DNA of 33,089 nt from positions 1-33,089 of the forward strand of contig DEYX01000304.1 of the NCBI GenBank assembly GCA_002365025.1. The letters are read 5' to 3'. The notes beneath the pieces are model-generated. The model ran no database searches and was not told where the DNA came from. It saw nothing but the letters and a program-made list of their open reading frames with translations. Source of the DNA: Hungatella sp. UBA3147 (GTDB lineage Bacteria; Bacillota; Clostridia; Lachnospirales; Lachnospiraceae). The translations under genes and the position numbers were made by a program. Of the stretch, positions 7,446 through 15,701 are shown piece by piece (position 1 is the stretch's first letter; every line of letters begins with the position of its first letter).

Positions 7446-9269
7446 ATGAAAAAGTCTTCTAAATTATCTGTTCGGATGTTTCTGCTGTTATTGCTATGCG
7501 TAGTCATGCCTTTGGCAGGGACCTGCATTTACGTACGAGTCAGCATGGAACATTTTATCCAGGAGAAGCTGAGTGAAAAAGTAATTCAGAACATCTCAAG
7601 GGGAGAACGGAATATCTGCGATAATTTGCAGAACATAGCCGCCTTGACCAATGTCTTTGTATATGACGAAGAATTGCAAAGGCGCATTACAGATCCCAAT
7701 ACGTCTGAATATGACAATACAAAGTACTTTGACCAGATGATACATAAGCTTAGCATCGCCAGCGGGTTCGATTTCGTTCAGGATATGAAGATCATCTTAT
7801 TTGACGATTACAGCAGGATTTACTCCAACTGGAGCATGAATTATCAGGATTACCAGTTTCTTCTGGATCAGGATTGGGTGAAAAAGAGCAGGGAGAATAA
7901 TGGGCATATAGTATGGGCCATGTTTAATCCGGCTTACATTATTGGTGAACAGAAAGACCAGACCTATATTTCCCTGGCGAAATCCCTTCTCAAGGATTAT
8001 TCGACGGGAAATGTCATAGGAACGCTGATCATCAGCATTGACCAGAAAAAATTCAGTGACCTTTTGATGGAATACGCCTATGCCGGGGACATGGCTTATG
8101 TCTGTGTGGGAGAAGGAACCGTGCTTATGCAAAATGACACACAGGGTCTCATTCATGAAGAGGATATAAAGAATCTATTCCGGGAGACCGAGAAGAAAAA
8201 AAGCGGGAGCCTGCGGTATCAGTCAGCAGGAGGAAACTTTCTTATAAGCTATTACACCATACCAAAGCCGTGGGTGTTTAACGATCAGCAGATGAAAGTC
8301 TTTCATTTCACCAATTATCAGGAAGTGACCAATCAGGTGGAAATGATCGGGAGCAGGATGAATCTGATCCTCCTGATCGTCATATGCGCGCTTGTCTTAA
8401 TTCTGTATATTTCCATCAGGATGCTGGTAAAACCCATTGTAAAGCTCAGCGGCCAGATGGAAAATTACACGCTGGATATGGATTTAAAAGATATCGATAT
8501 GAAGCGGTCCGATGAGATCGGCCAGTTAAACCGCTCTTTCCGGCAAATGTCCATTAATATCCGTCATTTGTTCGAAGAGCTTAAAAATGAGCATGAGATA
8601 AAGGAAAAATACCGGTATGAATCCCTTCGGGCACAGTTAAATCCCCATTTCCTATTCAATACCCTTTCAACCATCCGATGGATGGCAATCATAAGAGGAG
8701 CAGATAATATCGTAGATGGAATCGATGCTTTGGCCCACATATTAAAATACAGTATGAGCAGGGAAAACTGCTTGGTAACGGTGGCGGAAGAGGTAGAGAA
8801 CATCAGGAATTATCTTTATATCCAAAACTGCCGCTATGGAAATCATTGCAGGCTGGAAATGGATCTTGAGGAAGATATCATGAATTTGAAAACAGCTAAA
8901 TTTATCCTTCAGCCCATTGTAGAAAATGCTATCATTCACGGATATGACAAGGAAAGGGAAGAAATCCTGATCCGGATTTACGGATCTGCAGAGGAGAACA
9001 GCCTTAACATATATGTGGAGGATGACGGAGTAGGTATTTCCCCCAATGTTATCAGGCAATTTGAGGCCTCCAGAGAAGGCCGGATAAAAGAAAGCAAGCT
9101 GACAGGCATCGGAATCAAGAATGTGGATGAGTATATCCGAATTACCTTTGGCAATGAGTATGGGCTGACCATAGAAAGTCTTAAAACAAGAGGGACGGTG
9201 GTATTGTTCACACTTCCGGTAATCAGAGAGGAGAAGTCAGGGGATGAAAAGGGTAATGATTGTAGATGA
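7446..9269 (+). CDS. YesM-type sensor histidine kinase
   Basis: About 607 residues. An N-terminal membrane helix (about 8-28) is followed by a large extracellular sensor region to about 300, a second helix (LILLIVICALVLILYISIRM), a HAMP domain, and a His_kinase domain with the phosphoacceptor in QLNPHFLFNTLSTIRWMA (His401). The ATPase domain carries VENAIIHGY, DDGVGI and GIGIKNVDEYI. An ATG at 7422 exists, but AGAGG at 7433-7437 fits ATG 7446, which puts KKSSK directly before the helix. YesM/YesN pairs usually control adjacent carbohydrate ABC transporters, which fits the genes that follow. The response-regulator gene overlaps its 3' end by 26 bases. Confidence 0.9.
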   Translation: MKKSSKLSVRMFLLLLLCVVMPLAGTCIYVRVSMEHFIQEKLSEKVIQNISRGERNICDNLQNIAALTNVFVYDEELQRRITDPNTSEYDNTKYFDQMIHKLSIASGFDFVQDMKIILFDDYSRIYSNWSMNYQDYQFLLDQDWVKKSRENNGHIVWAMFNPAYIIGEQKDQTYISLAKSLLKDYSTGNVIGTLIISIDQKKFSDLLMEYAYAGDMAYVCVGEGTVLMQNDTQGLIHEEDIKNLFRETEKKKSGSLRYQSAGGNFLISYYTIPKPWVFNDQQMKVFHFTNYQEVTNQVEMIGSRMNLILLIVICALVLILYISIRMLVKPIVKLSGQMENYTLDMDLKDIDMKRSDEIGQLNRSFRQMSINIRHLFEELKNEHEIKEKYRYESLRAQLNPHFLFNTLSTIRWMAIIRGADNIVDGIDALAHILKYSMSRENCLVTVAEEVENIRNYLYIQNCRYGNHCRLEMDLEEDIMNLKTAKFILQPIVENAIIHGYDKEREEILIRIYGSAEENSLNIYVEDDGVGISPNVIRQFEASREGRIKESKLTGIGIKNVDEYIRITFGNEYGLTIESLKTRGTVVLFTLPVIREEKSGDEKGNDCR

Positions 9270-10875
9270 TGAGGTTTTGGTGCGTCTGGGAATCCAGTCA
9301 TTGATTAAATGGGAAAACTATGGATACCAGATTGTCAGTGATGCATCAGATGGGGAAGAGGCACTTCAAAAGATCAGACAGTACCAGCCGGATATCGTTC
9401 TTACGGATTTAAAGATGAGTCCGGTGGATGGCTTTGAACTGATCTCTGAGTGCAGGGAAAAATATCCACACATCCAGTTTATTGTATTAAGCAGCTATAA
9501 TGATTTTGATAATGTAAGAAGTGCCATGAAAATAGGGGCGTTTGATTATGTTTTTAAGTTGACGGTGAAACCGGAGGAGCTGCTTAAGATCATGGATGAA
9601 GCCACCGCCGCAGGGAAAGGGACAGATACCGTCCAGGATGCCCCCACATTGGCGGATAGGAATCTGGAAGTTATAAAAAGAGGATTATTTAAAAGAATTT
9701 TAAATTCAGAAACCTTTTTGAAAAAATATTTGGAAGAGCTGATAAAGCTGCCCCTTGCCATAAGCTTTGACCAACCTTTCTATATCCTTTCCATTACTAT
9801 TGATGATTTTAAGGTGGTGAGAAAAAAGGGAGATTTCATGGATCTGGAGCTTCTGATATTTACCATGGATAATATCCTTAGTGAGCTGTTCAACCGTCAT
9901 CACCGGGCAGAGGTATTCCAATATGGGGAATATGATTTTGCCGTTGCAGTAAACCGGGAAGAAGATCAGAACAATTTTTTCGCGGCAATGGATAAGGAAT
10001 TCGGCATCTTTTCCAGTTGCGCCAGGCAGTATTACGGACTGGAGGTAAGCGGAGCATTGAGCATGGAATGCACGGGGACCGAAGCGTTAAAGGATGCCAT
10101 CGCCCAGAACAAAGATACGCTGAAAATGCGCTTTTTTTCTGAACCGGGAAGACTGCATTCGTACGATAGGACCGTTATGGAACCTGCATTTTTACCTCCT
10201 GGTTTTCACAGCACTGTCTTAGCGCGTCTGGCGTCGGAACATGATTTTTATGGGATCAGGAAGTTTCTGGAGGAACTTTTTGAATTTCTGAAAGAAAAGA
10301 AACAGTGGGAGCCGGAGGAAATCCGCTATCTGCTGAGAAAGGCTTATGGAACTCTGGCAGCCTCATTTGCCCGCAGCAGGGCCGACATCGACATGTTCCT
10401 TGATAAAAATGGAATAAACATGGAGGCTTCTATCAATGATTATACATATCTTGAAAAAATCAGGAAATCCGTATTGGAGCTAGTAGAACAATATAAAAAG
10501 GAGTATGAGTCAAACAGCGGCAGGATATTGAGGAAAGAGGTTGCCGAAGCAAAGAGTTTTGTCCGAAATCATATGAAGGAAGAGATGCAGGTTGCAGATA
10601 TCGCAGCTATGGTGAACATGAGCGGCAGTTATTTTTCTCACGTGTTTAAAAAAGAAGAAGGGATCAGTTTTGTGGAATATGTTTACCGGGTGAGAATGGA
10701 GCATGCCAGATACTTACTGGAAAGCAGCGATTTAAAGGTAAATGAGATTGCAGATGAGGTTGGGATCTTTAATCCCAATTATTTCAGTACCCAGTTTAAA
10801 AAGAGTGTAGGACAATCCCCATTGGAATACCGTCAGACACGGCTAAAGAAAGCAGAAGAAAATAGCAGGATGTGA
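9244..10875 (+). CDS. YesN-type response regulator with AraC DNA-binding domain
   Basis: 543 residues. The receiver domain (about 1-120) has the acidic pair Asp9/Asp10, phosphoacceptor Asp55 in IVLTDLKMSPVDG and the conserved lysine near 105. A long variable central segment follows, then a C-terminal AraC/XylS double helix-turn-helix (about 435-535) containing MQVADIAAMVNMSGSYFSHV and VNEIADEVGIFNPNYFSTQF. ATG 9244 overlaps the kinase gene, so translation is likely coupled. The probable target is the promoter at 11007-11036 of the sugar transporter operon (inference from position). Confidence 0.92.
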   Translation: MKRVMIVDDEVLVRLGIQSLIKWENYGYQIVSDASDGEEALQKIRQYQPDIVLTDLKMSPVDGFELISECREKYPHIQFIVLSSYNDFDNVRSAMKIGAFDYVFKLTVKPEELLKIMDEATAAGKGTDTVQDAPTLADRNLEVIKRGLFKRILNSETFLKKYLEELIKLPLAISFDQPFYILSITIDDFKVVRKKGDFMDLELLIFTMDNILSELFNRHHRAEVFQYGEYDFAVAVNREEDQNNFFAAMDKEFGIFSSCARQYYGLEVSGALSMECTGTEALKDAIAQNKDTLKMRFFSEPGRLHSYDRTVMEPAFLPPGFHSTVLARLASEHDFYGIRKFLEELFEFLKEKKQWEPEEIRYLLRKAYGTLAASFARSRADIDMFLDKNGINMEASINDYTYLEKIRKSVLELVEQYKKEYESNSGRILRKEVAEAKSFVRNHMKEEMQVADIAAMVNMSGSYFSHVFKKEEGISFVEYVYRVRMEHARYLLESSDLKVNEIADEVGIFNPNYFSTQFKKSVGQSPLEYRQTRLKKAEENSRM

Positions 10876-10955
10876 AAGAAAATAAGCAGGATTTTAAAGC
10901 ATTGGAAAAAAATGAGACCAGGTGAGCCGGAATTCGAAAAAATTGAAAGAAAGAC

Positions 10956-10990
10956 AGCAGGCAGAGGGATATCACTTGCCTGCTGCTTTT
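10956..10990 (+). terminator. Terminator between YesN and the sugar ABC operon
   Basis: AGCAGGCA and TGCCTGCT form a perfect 8-bp stem followed by GCTTTT. It ends about 95 bases before the binding-protein start and lies just upstream of a promoter. Confidence 0.75.
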
Positions 10991-11006
10991 GCTATAGTAT
11001 AAACAG

Positions 11007-11036
11007 TTGTTACAGTTCTGCTACTCCATTTATTAT
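11007..11036 (+). promoter_or_regulatory. Promoter of the sugar ABC / flavoenzyme operon
   Basis: TTGTTA (11007-11012) and TATTAT (11031-11036) are separated by 18 bases. The -35 is weak, consistent with dependence on an AraC-type activator such as the adjacent response regulator. Confidence 0.5.
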
Positions 11037-11084
11037 TTGGCGGTTAGAGCGGAACTGCAATCAAAATAATTGGAGGAAGGTACA

Positions 11085-12482
11085 ATGAGAAAATTGAAAA
11101 AATTAGGGGCACTTGGCATGGCATCTCTGATGGCAATTTCAGTCTTGGCTGGCTGCCAGAGCGGCCAGAAGCCGGAACAGGTAACTGCATCTGCGGAGAC
11201 GGCAAAGACAGAAGAGTCAAAAACAGAAGCACCAAAGGCAGGAAATGGAGAACCTGTTATTTTGCGGATGTGGGGAGGCGTTCCGGCAGAAGCAGGTCCT
11301 CAGGCGGTTTGCGATAATTTTAACCAGCTCTACAAAGATAAAGGGATACAGGTAGAGTACGAACGGTTTGTAAATGATGATACGGGAAATTTAAAGCTGG
11401 AAACAAATCTTCTCTCAGGAGACGGGGTAGATCTTTATATGACCTACAGCACGGACGTCCTGACAAAGCGTGCAGAAGGAAACATGGCACTGGATCTTTC
11501 GGAGCTGATCGCCCGGGATAATTTTGAACTGACAAAAAATTTTGGGACCCTGGCGGAGGCGTATTACATAAACGGAAAGCCTTATTCCATTCCCACAAAG
11601 CTGGATCAGTACGGAATCGTTTTAAATGAAGACATGTTTGAAGCAGCCGGGATCCCTGTCCCTACGGAATGGACGTTTGATGAATTCCGGGAGATCGCCA
11701 AGAAGCTTACTCACGGAGAAGGTCAGGATAAGGTTTATGGCATGTTCTGGAATTCCCAGCAGGATCTGACCTATCTTTTCACCTACCTGGTAGCTCAGAC
11801 AAACGGCGGAGACCCTATGTATAAAAATGACAAGGAAACCAACTTTGATAATCCGGTGGTGCTTAAATCTGTAGAGCTGATCAATAACATGATGAATGTA
11901 GATAAAACATCTCCTACCCATACGGATTCCGTGACCCAGAAGCTGTCCCAGGAAAGCATGTTCCTGACGGGAAAATCCGCCATGACGGTTGGTCCATGGA
12001 TTGTAAGAAGTGTTAAGGACCAGGCCAGCTATCCTCATGACTTTAAGACAGCTTTTGCTCCTTATCCGGTGGTGGATAGCGGACAGAGAAATTACACCCA
12101 GGGAGGCTATGGAGATCATCTGTGCATCAATCCAAAGTCCCAGAACATCGACGCTGCATGGGAATTTACAAAATGGTACGCCACTGAGGGAATGCTTCCC
12201 GTGGTGGAAGGAGGCCGTGTACCAGCTTCCAATACCTATAATGCTATGGAGGTAACGGAGGCGTTTGTCATGGGAGCTGAGGATTACCTGGATGCGGAAA
12301 CCACCCAGAAGATCCTCATAACACCGGCAGACAATTACGCTGTTCCTTCCATTACCAGCCATATTGCAGAGGTAAGGAAAATCGCGGTGGAAGAGCTGGA
12401 AGGAATCTTTATCGGAAAACAGACTCCGGAGGATGGCATGAAAAAGGCCAAAGCCAGAGCTGACGAGCTTTTGCAGAAATAA
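11085..12482 (+). CDS. Family 1 sugar ABC transporter substrate-binding lipoprotein
   Basis: About 465 residues. The lipoprotein signal peptide ends in SVLAGC (Cys24), followed by an Ala/Glu/Lys/Thr-rich linker and a family 1 carbohydrate-binding fold (VILRMWGGVPAEAGPQAV, ITPADNYAVPS). The frame opens at a TTG (11070), but GGAGGAAGG at 11072-11080 indicates ATG 11085. It is the first gene of an operon with two MalF/MalG-like permeases. No ATPase is encoded nearby, so a shared MsmX/MsiK-type ATPase elsewhere probably powers the system (known for this class). The ligand is unknown. Confidence 0.9.
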   Translation: MRKLKKLGALGMASLMAISVLAGCQSGQKPEQVTASAETAKTEESKTEAPKAGNGEPVILRMWGGVPAEAGPQAVCDNFNQLYKDKGIQVEYERFVNDDTGNLKLETNLLSGDGVDLYMTYSTDVLTKRAEGNMALDLSELIARDNFELTKNFGTLAEAYYINGKPYSIPTKLDQYGIVLNEDMFEAAGIPVPTEWTFDEFREIAKKLTHGEGQDKVYGMFWNSQQDLTYLFTYLVAQTNGGDPMYKNDKETNFDNPVVLKSVELINNMMNVDKTSPTHTDSVTQKLSQESMFLTGKSAMTVGPWIVRSVKDQASYPHDFKTAFAPYPVVDSGQRNYTQGGYGDHLCINPKSQNIDAAWEFTKWYATEGMLPVVEGGRVPASNTYNAMEVTEAFVMGAEDYLDAETTQKILITPADNYAVPSITSHIAEVRKIAVEELEGIFIGKQTPEDGMKKAKARADELLQK

Positions 12483-12497
12483 TCAGAGTAATAATTC

Positions 12498-12530
12498 CCG
12501 GGGCTGCCGTTTCTTTTGCGGCAGCCCCGG
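12498..12530. other. Strong intercistronic hairpin after the binding-protein gene
   Basis: CCGGGGCTGCCG and CGGCAGCCCCGG form a perfect 12-bp GC-rich stem, with no T-run after it. It is placed 15 bases after the binding-protein stop and before the permease genes. Such hairpins often stabilise the upstream mRNA or partly attenuate transcription, giving more binding protein than permease. Confidence 0.7.
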
Positions 12531-12588
12531 ATAAATAAAAAGAGACATCCTTCGGGTGTACTAAGAAGAAAGGAGGGAACCACTGAAC

Positions 12589-13485
12589 ATGAAGAAAATC
12601 AGGCTAAGCAGACAGTTAAAGGTGGATCTAACCGGCTATGCTTTCATTCTGCCCAATATTATCGGTGTATGTCTTTTTACCTTATTTCCCATGATCTTTT
12701 CCCTGATCATCAGCTTTACGAACTGGGATTATACCAAAGGGATCGGCAACTGGGATTTTATCGGTCTTAAAAATTTTATTGACATGTGGCAGGATGGATG
12801 GTTTACCAGTTCCCTGATTAATACCATCATTTTTGCGGTTGGAGTGGTACCGGTGACCGTTTTTCTGGCACTGGTGTTAGCGGTCATCATTGATAAATAC
12901 TGCGTTGCCAGACTTCCCATGAGGCTGGCGCTTTTTATGCCCTACATATCCAATATCGTAGCGGTTGCCATTGTTTGGGTGATGATGTATTCCCCCTGGG
13001 GGCCATTTACCCAGATGGTGAAGTTATTTGGAGTGGAGAATCCTCCCCAGTGGCTTGGAGATACAACCTGGGCTTTGCCCGCGTTGATGCTTATGACCGT
13101 ATGGTCAGGAGTGGGATATGCCAATATGATCTATACATCAGCACTTCAGGGACTTCCTCAGGATGTTTATGAGGCGGCGGATATTGACGGAGCAGGAGAG
13201 GTTCAGAAATTCTTTAAGCTCACGATTCCGTTTTTATCACCCACTACCTTTTTCCTGATCATTACTACGTTCATCACCTCGTTCCAGGTGTTTGCACCTA
13301 TTCAGATCATGACAAGAGGCGGCCCCGGAACGGCCACCAATGTACTGGTTTATTATATTTACACTTCGGCCTTTACTTTCTACAAGATGGGATATGCCTC
13401 TGCCATGTCGTGGATATTGTTCTTGATCCTCTTTGGCATAACCATGTTCCAATGGGCGGGGCAGAAAAAATGGGTCAGCTATTAA
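12589..13485 (+). CDS. Sugar ABC transporter permease (MalF/UgpA-like)
   Basis: 298 residues with six predicted membrane helices. The EAA loop for the ATPase contact is YEAADIDGAGEVQKFFKLTI near 200-220, and the N-terminal block GYAFILPNIIGVCLFTLFPM is typical of the family. The ribosome site is AAAGGAGGGAACC. A small ACCC/GGGT-type hairpin precedes it, and nearly the same leader is repeated before the next permease gene. It works with the binding protein upstream and the second permease downstream. Confidence 0.92.
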   Translation: MKKIRLSRQLKVDLTGYAFILPNIIGVCLFTLFPMIFSLIISFTNWDYTKGIGNWDFIGLKNFIDMWQDGWFTSSLINTIIFAVGVVPVTVFLALVLAVIIDKYCVARLPMRLALFMPYISNIVAVAIVWVMMYSPWGPFTQMVKLFGVENPPQWLGDTTWALPALMLMTVWSGVGYANMIYTSALQGLPQDVYEAADIDGAGEVQKFFKLTIPFLSPTTFFLIITTFITSFQVFAPIQIMTRGGPGTATNVLVYYIYTSAFTFYKMGYASAMSWILFLILFGITMFQWAGQKKWVSY

Positions 13486-13555
13486 GGAAACACCCTGCGG
13501 GTATAGCTGTATGCCCAAAGGACATGGGCAATAAAGAAGAAAGGAGGCACCTGAA

Positions 13556-14407
13556 ATGAAGAAACATCAGCGGATCATTCTTAGGATCCTGTTTACTGTA
13601 GTCATAGGGGCTCTGGCTGTCTCTATGGTCACCCCGTTTTTATGGATGCTTTCGGCATCAATGAAGCTTCCCTTGGATGTCATGAAGCTGCCGATTGAAT
13701 GGATACCAAAATATTTTTATCCTGATAATTACAAGAAAGTATGGAATGTGGGAGGCCTGGCAGTCAGGGATTACCATTTTGGTCTGGCATACTGGAACTC
13801 CATAAAGATCGCCGTCATCAATCTGACGGGATCAGTGCTTACCAGCACTCTGGCAGGGTATGCCTTTGCAAAAATAAAGTTCAGAGGACGGAATATCCTC
13901 TTCCTGATCTATCTGGCGACCATGATGATCCCCAGTCAGGTGACCCTGATCCCCAAGTTTGTCATGTTTAATAAAATGGGACTCACCGGAACCCATTTAA
14001 CCCTGATTCTTCCGGGGCTGATTACCATTACAGGCACATTTCTCATGCGCCAGTATTTTATGCAGATTCCGGATGAACTGAGAGAGTCGGCAAGGGTAGA
14101 TGGGGCCCACGAGTTTCTCATATGGCTAAAGATCATGGTGCCGATTGCCAAGCCTAATATGGCATCTCTTGCAATGGTGGTGTTCCTGTGGAACTGGAAC
14201 AGCTATCTGGAGCCATTGGTATTTTTAAGTGATTGGCGATTGTATACAATTCCTATTGCTCTTACGAATTTTATTGAAGAAAGTGTGACGGAGTATAATC
14301 TGGTCATGGCAGCAGCTGCCTCTGCTCTGATACCGGCTTTTCTCGTATTTTTACTGGGGCAGAAGTTTCTTGTCAAAGGCCTGGTGGCTGGTGCAGTGAA
14401 AGGATAA
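13556..14407 (+). CDS. Sugar ABC transporter permease (MalG/UgpE-like)
   Basis: 283 residues, six predicted helices, with the EAA loop RESARVDGAHEFLIWLKIMV near 180-200 and the family block AGYAFAKIKFRGRN. It ends LVKGLVAGAVKG, as is common in this subfamily. It is preceded by AAAGGAGGCACC and sits 70 bases after the first permease gene. It is the partner half of the transporter. The first flavoenzyme gene begins 10 bases after its stop, which indicates a single operon. Confidence 0.92.
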   Translation: MKKHQRIILRILFTVVIGALAVSMVTPFLWMLSASMKLPLDVMKLPIEWIPKYFYPDNYKKVWNVGGLAVRDYHFGLAYWNSIKIAVINLTGSVLTSTLAGYAFAKIKFRGRNILFLIYLATMMIPSQVTLIPKFVMFNKMGLTGTHLTLILPGLITITGTFLMRQYFMQIPDELRESARVDGAHEFLIWLKIMVPIAKPNMASLAMVVFLWNWNSYLEPLVFLSDWRLYTIPIALTNFIEESVTEYNLVMAAAASALIPAFLVFLLGQKFLVKGLVAGAVKG

Positions 14408-14417
14408 GGTTGAGAAT

Positions 14418-15701
14418 ATGGAACATATAACGGAGAATAAGAGAGAGATACCTGTAATACGTGATGTGGATGTGCTGGTGCTGGGGGGAGGTCCGGCAGG
14501 AATCGGGGCAGCGGTTGCAGCGGCAAGAGAAGGCGCTGTGACCATGCTGGTGGAGCAGTCAGGAGATGTGGGAGGAATCGCCACGGCAGGACTTATGAGC
14601 CACTGGACGGGAAGCACGGAAGGGGGATTTTACGAGGAAATCCTGAGCCGTTCGGCAGAGTTTTCCGGGGAAGGACGGCAGACCATTAATCCTGAGCGTT
14701 TAAAGACGGTTTTTCTCCGCATGCTTACGGAGGCAGGGGTTAGTCTCAGGCTGTATACCTTTGCCAGTGATGCTATTATGGAGGGGAATGTGATCAAGGG
14801 AGCGATCCTGGAAAGCAAGTCCGGCAGAGAGGCTGTTCTTGCGAAGATCGTCATTGACGCTACAGGTGACGGCGACATAGCGGCAAAGGCCGGGGCTCCC
14901 TATTTTAAGGGCAGAGAAGGCGACGGACTTATGCAGCCGGCAACGATCATGTTTAAGGTGGCAGGTGTTGATGAGGAGAGAGGTGTTTTTCCCGGCGGCT
15001 TTGAAGAAAGCTTTGACCTTCCTGGCGGAGATTTGCAGGAGCTGGGGAAGAAGCATCTGCCAGAACCTGCGGGACATGTGCTCCTTTACAAGACAACCCT
15101 TCCGGGAGTGGTCACCTGCAATATGACCAACTGCACCGGAGTGGACGGTACAAGTGCCGAGGATCTGACGAAGGCAACCCTGGTATGCAGAGAACAGATG
15201 GAGAAAATAGTTGCTTTTCTTAGAAGATATGTACCGGGTTTTGAAAACTGTTATATCATCAGCTCCGCCTCCCTGGTGGGTATCCGGGAAACCAGGCATT
15301 TTAAGGGCGTAGAGACCATTTGTTCGCAGGATATCCTGGAGGCCCGGGTATTTGATAACTGGGTAGTGACAAAGGCCTGCTTTAATTTTGACGTGCACAA
15401 TTTAACCGGTAATGGCCTGGACGAAACCGGCAGTCAAAAGCATTTTCCCCAGACCCAAGGGTATACCATCCCTTACGGCTGTTTCGTACCATTGGAAATT
15501 GACAATCTGTATCTGGCGGGAAGAAATATTTCAGGAACCCACATGGCCCATTCCAATTACCGGGTCATGCCGATTTGCGCCAATATGGGGCAGGCGGTGG
15601 GGATTGCAGCAGCTATGTGCGCCGCTTCTGAAACAGTGCCCAGAGACCTTGAAGTGAAAAAGATTCAGAGCCGCCTTATGGAATTGGGGGTGAATCCGTG
15701 A
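14418..15701 (+). CDS. FAD-dependent oxidoreductase (FAD_oxidored, PF12831-like), shorter paralogue
   Basis: 427 residues. The N-terminal dinucleotide fold is VLVLGGGPAGIGAAVAAARE (about 17-36), followed by the family-typical GDVGGIATAGLM block. A DATGDGDIAAKAG motif lies in mid-protein, and the C-terminal FAD-contact region includes NLYLAGRNISGTHMAHS. There is no signal peptide, so the enzyme is cytosolic. It overlaps the second flavoenzyme gene by 4 bases (GTGA), so the two are translationally coupled. Linkage to a sugar importer suggests oxidation or reduction of an imported glycan or modified sugar; substrate unknown. Members of this family are often left as generic oxidoreductases. Confidence 0.85.
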   Translation: MEHITENKREIPVIRDVDVLVLGGGPAGIGAAVAAAREGAVTMLVEQSGDVGGIATAGLMSHWTGSTEGGFYEEILSRSAEFSGEGRQTINPERLKTVFLRMLTEAGVSLRLYTFASDAIMEGNVIKGAILESKSGREAVLAKIVIDATGDGDIAAKAGAPYFKGREGDGLMQPATIMFKVAGVDEERGVFPGGFEESFDLPGGDLQELGKKHLPEPAGHVLLYKTTLPGVVTCNMTNCTGVDGTSAEDLTKATLVCREQMEKIVAFLRRYVPGFENCYIISSASLVGIRETRHFKGVETICSQDILEARVFDNWVVTKACFNFDVHNLTGNGLDETGSQKHFPQTQGYTIPYGCFVPLEIDNLYLAGRNISGTHMAHSNYRVMPICANMGQAVGIAAAMCAASETVPRDLEVKKIQSRLMELGVNP

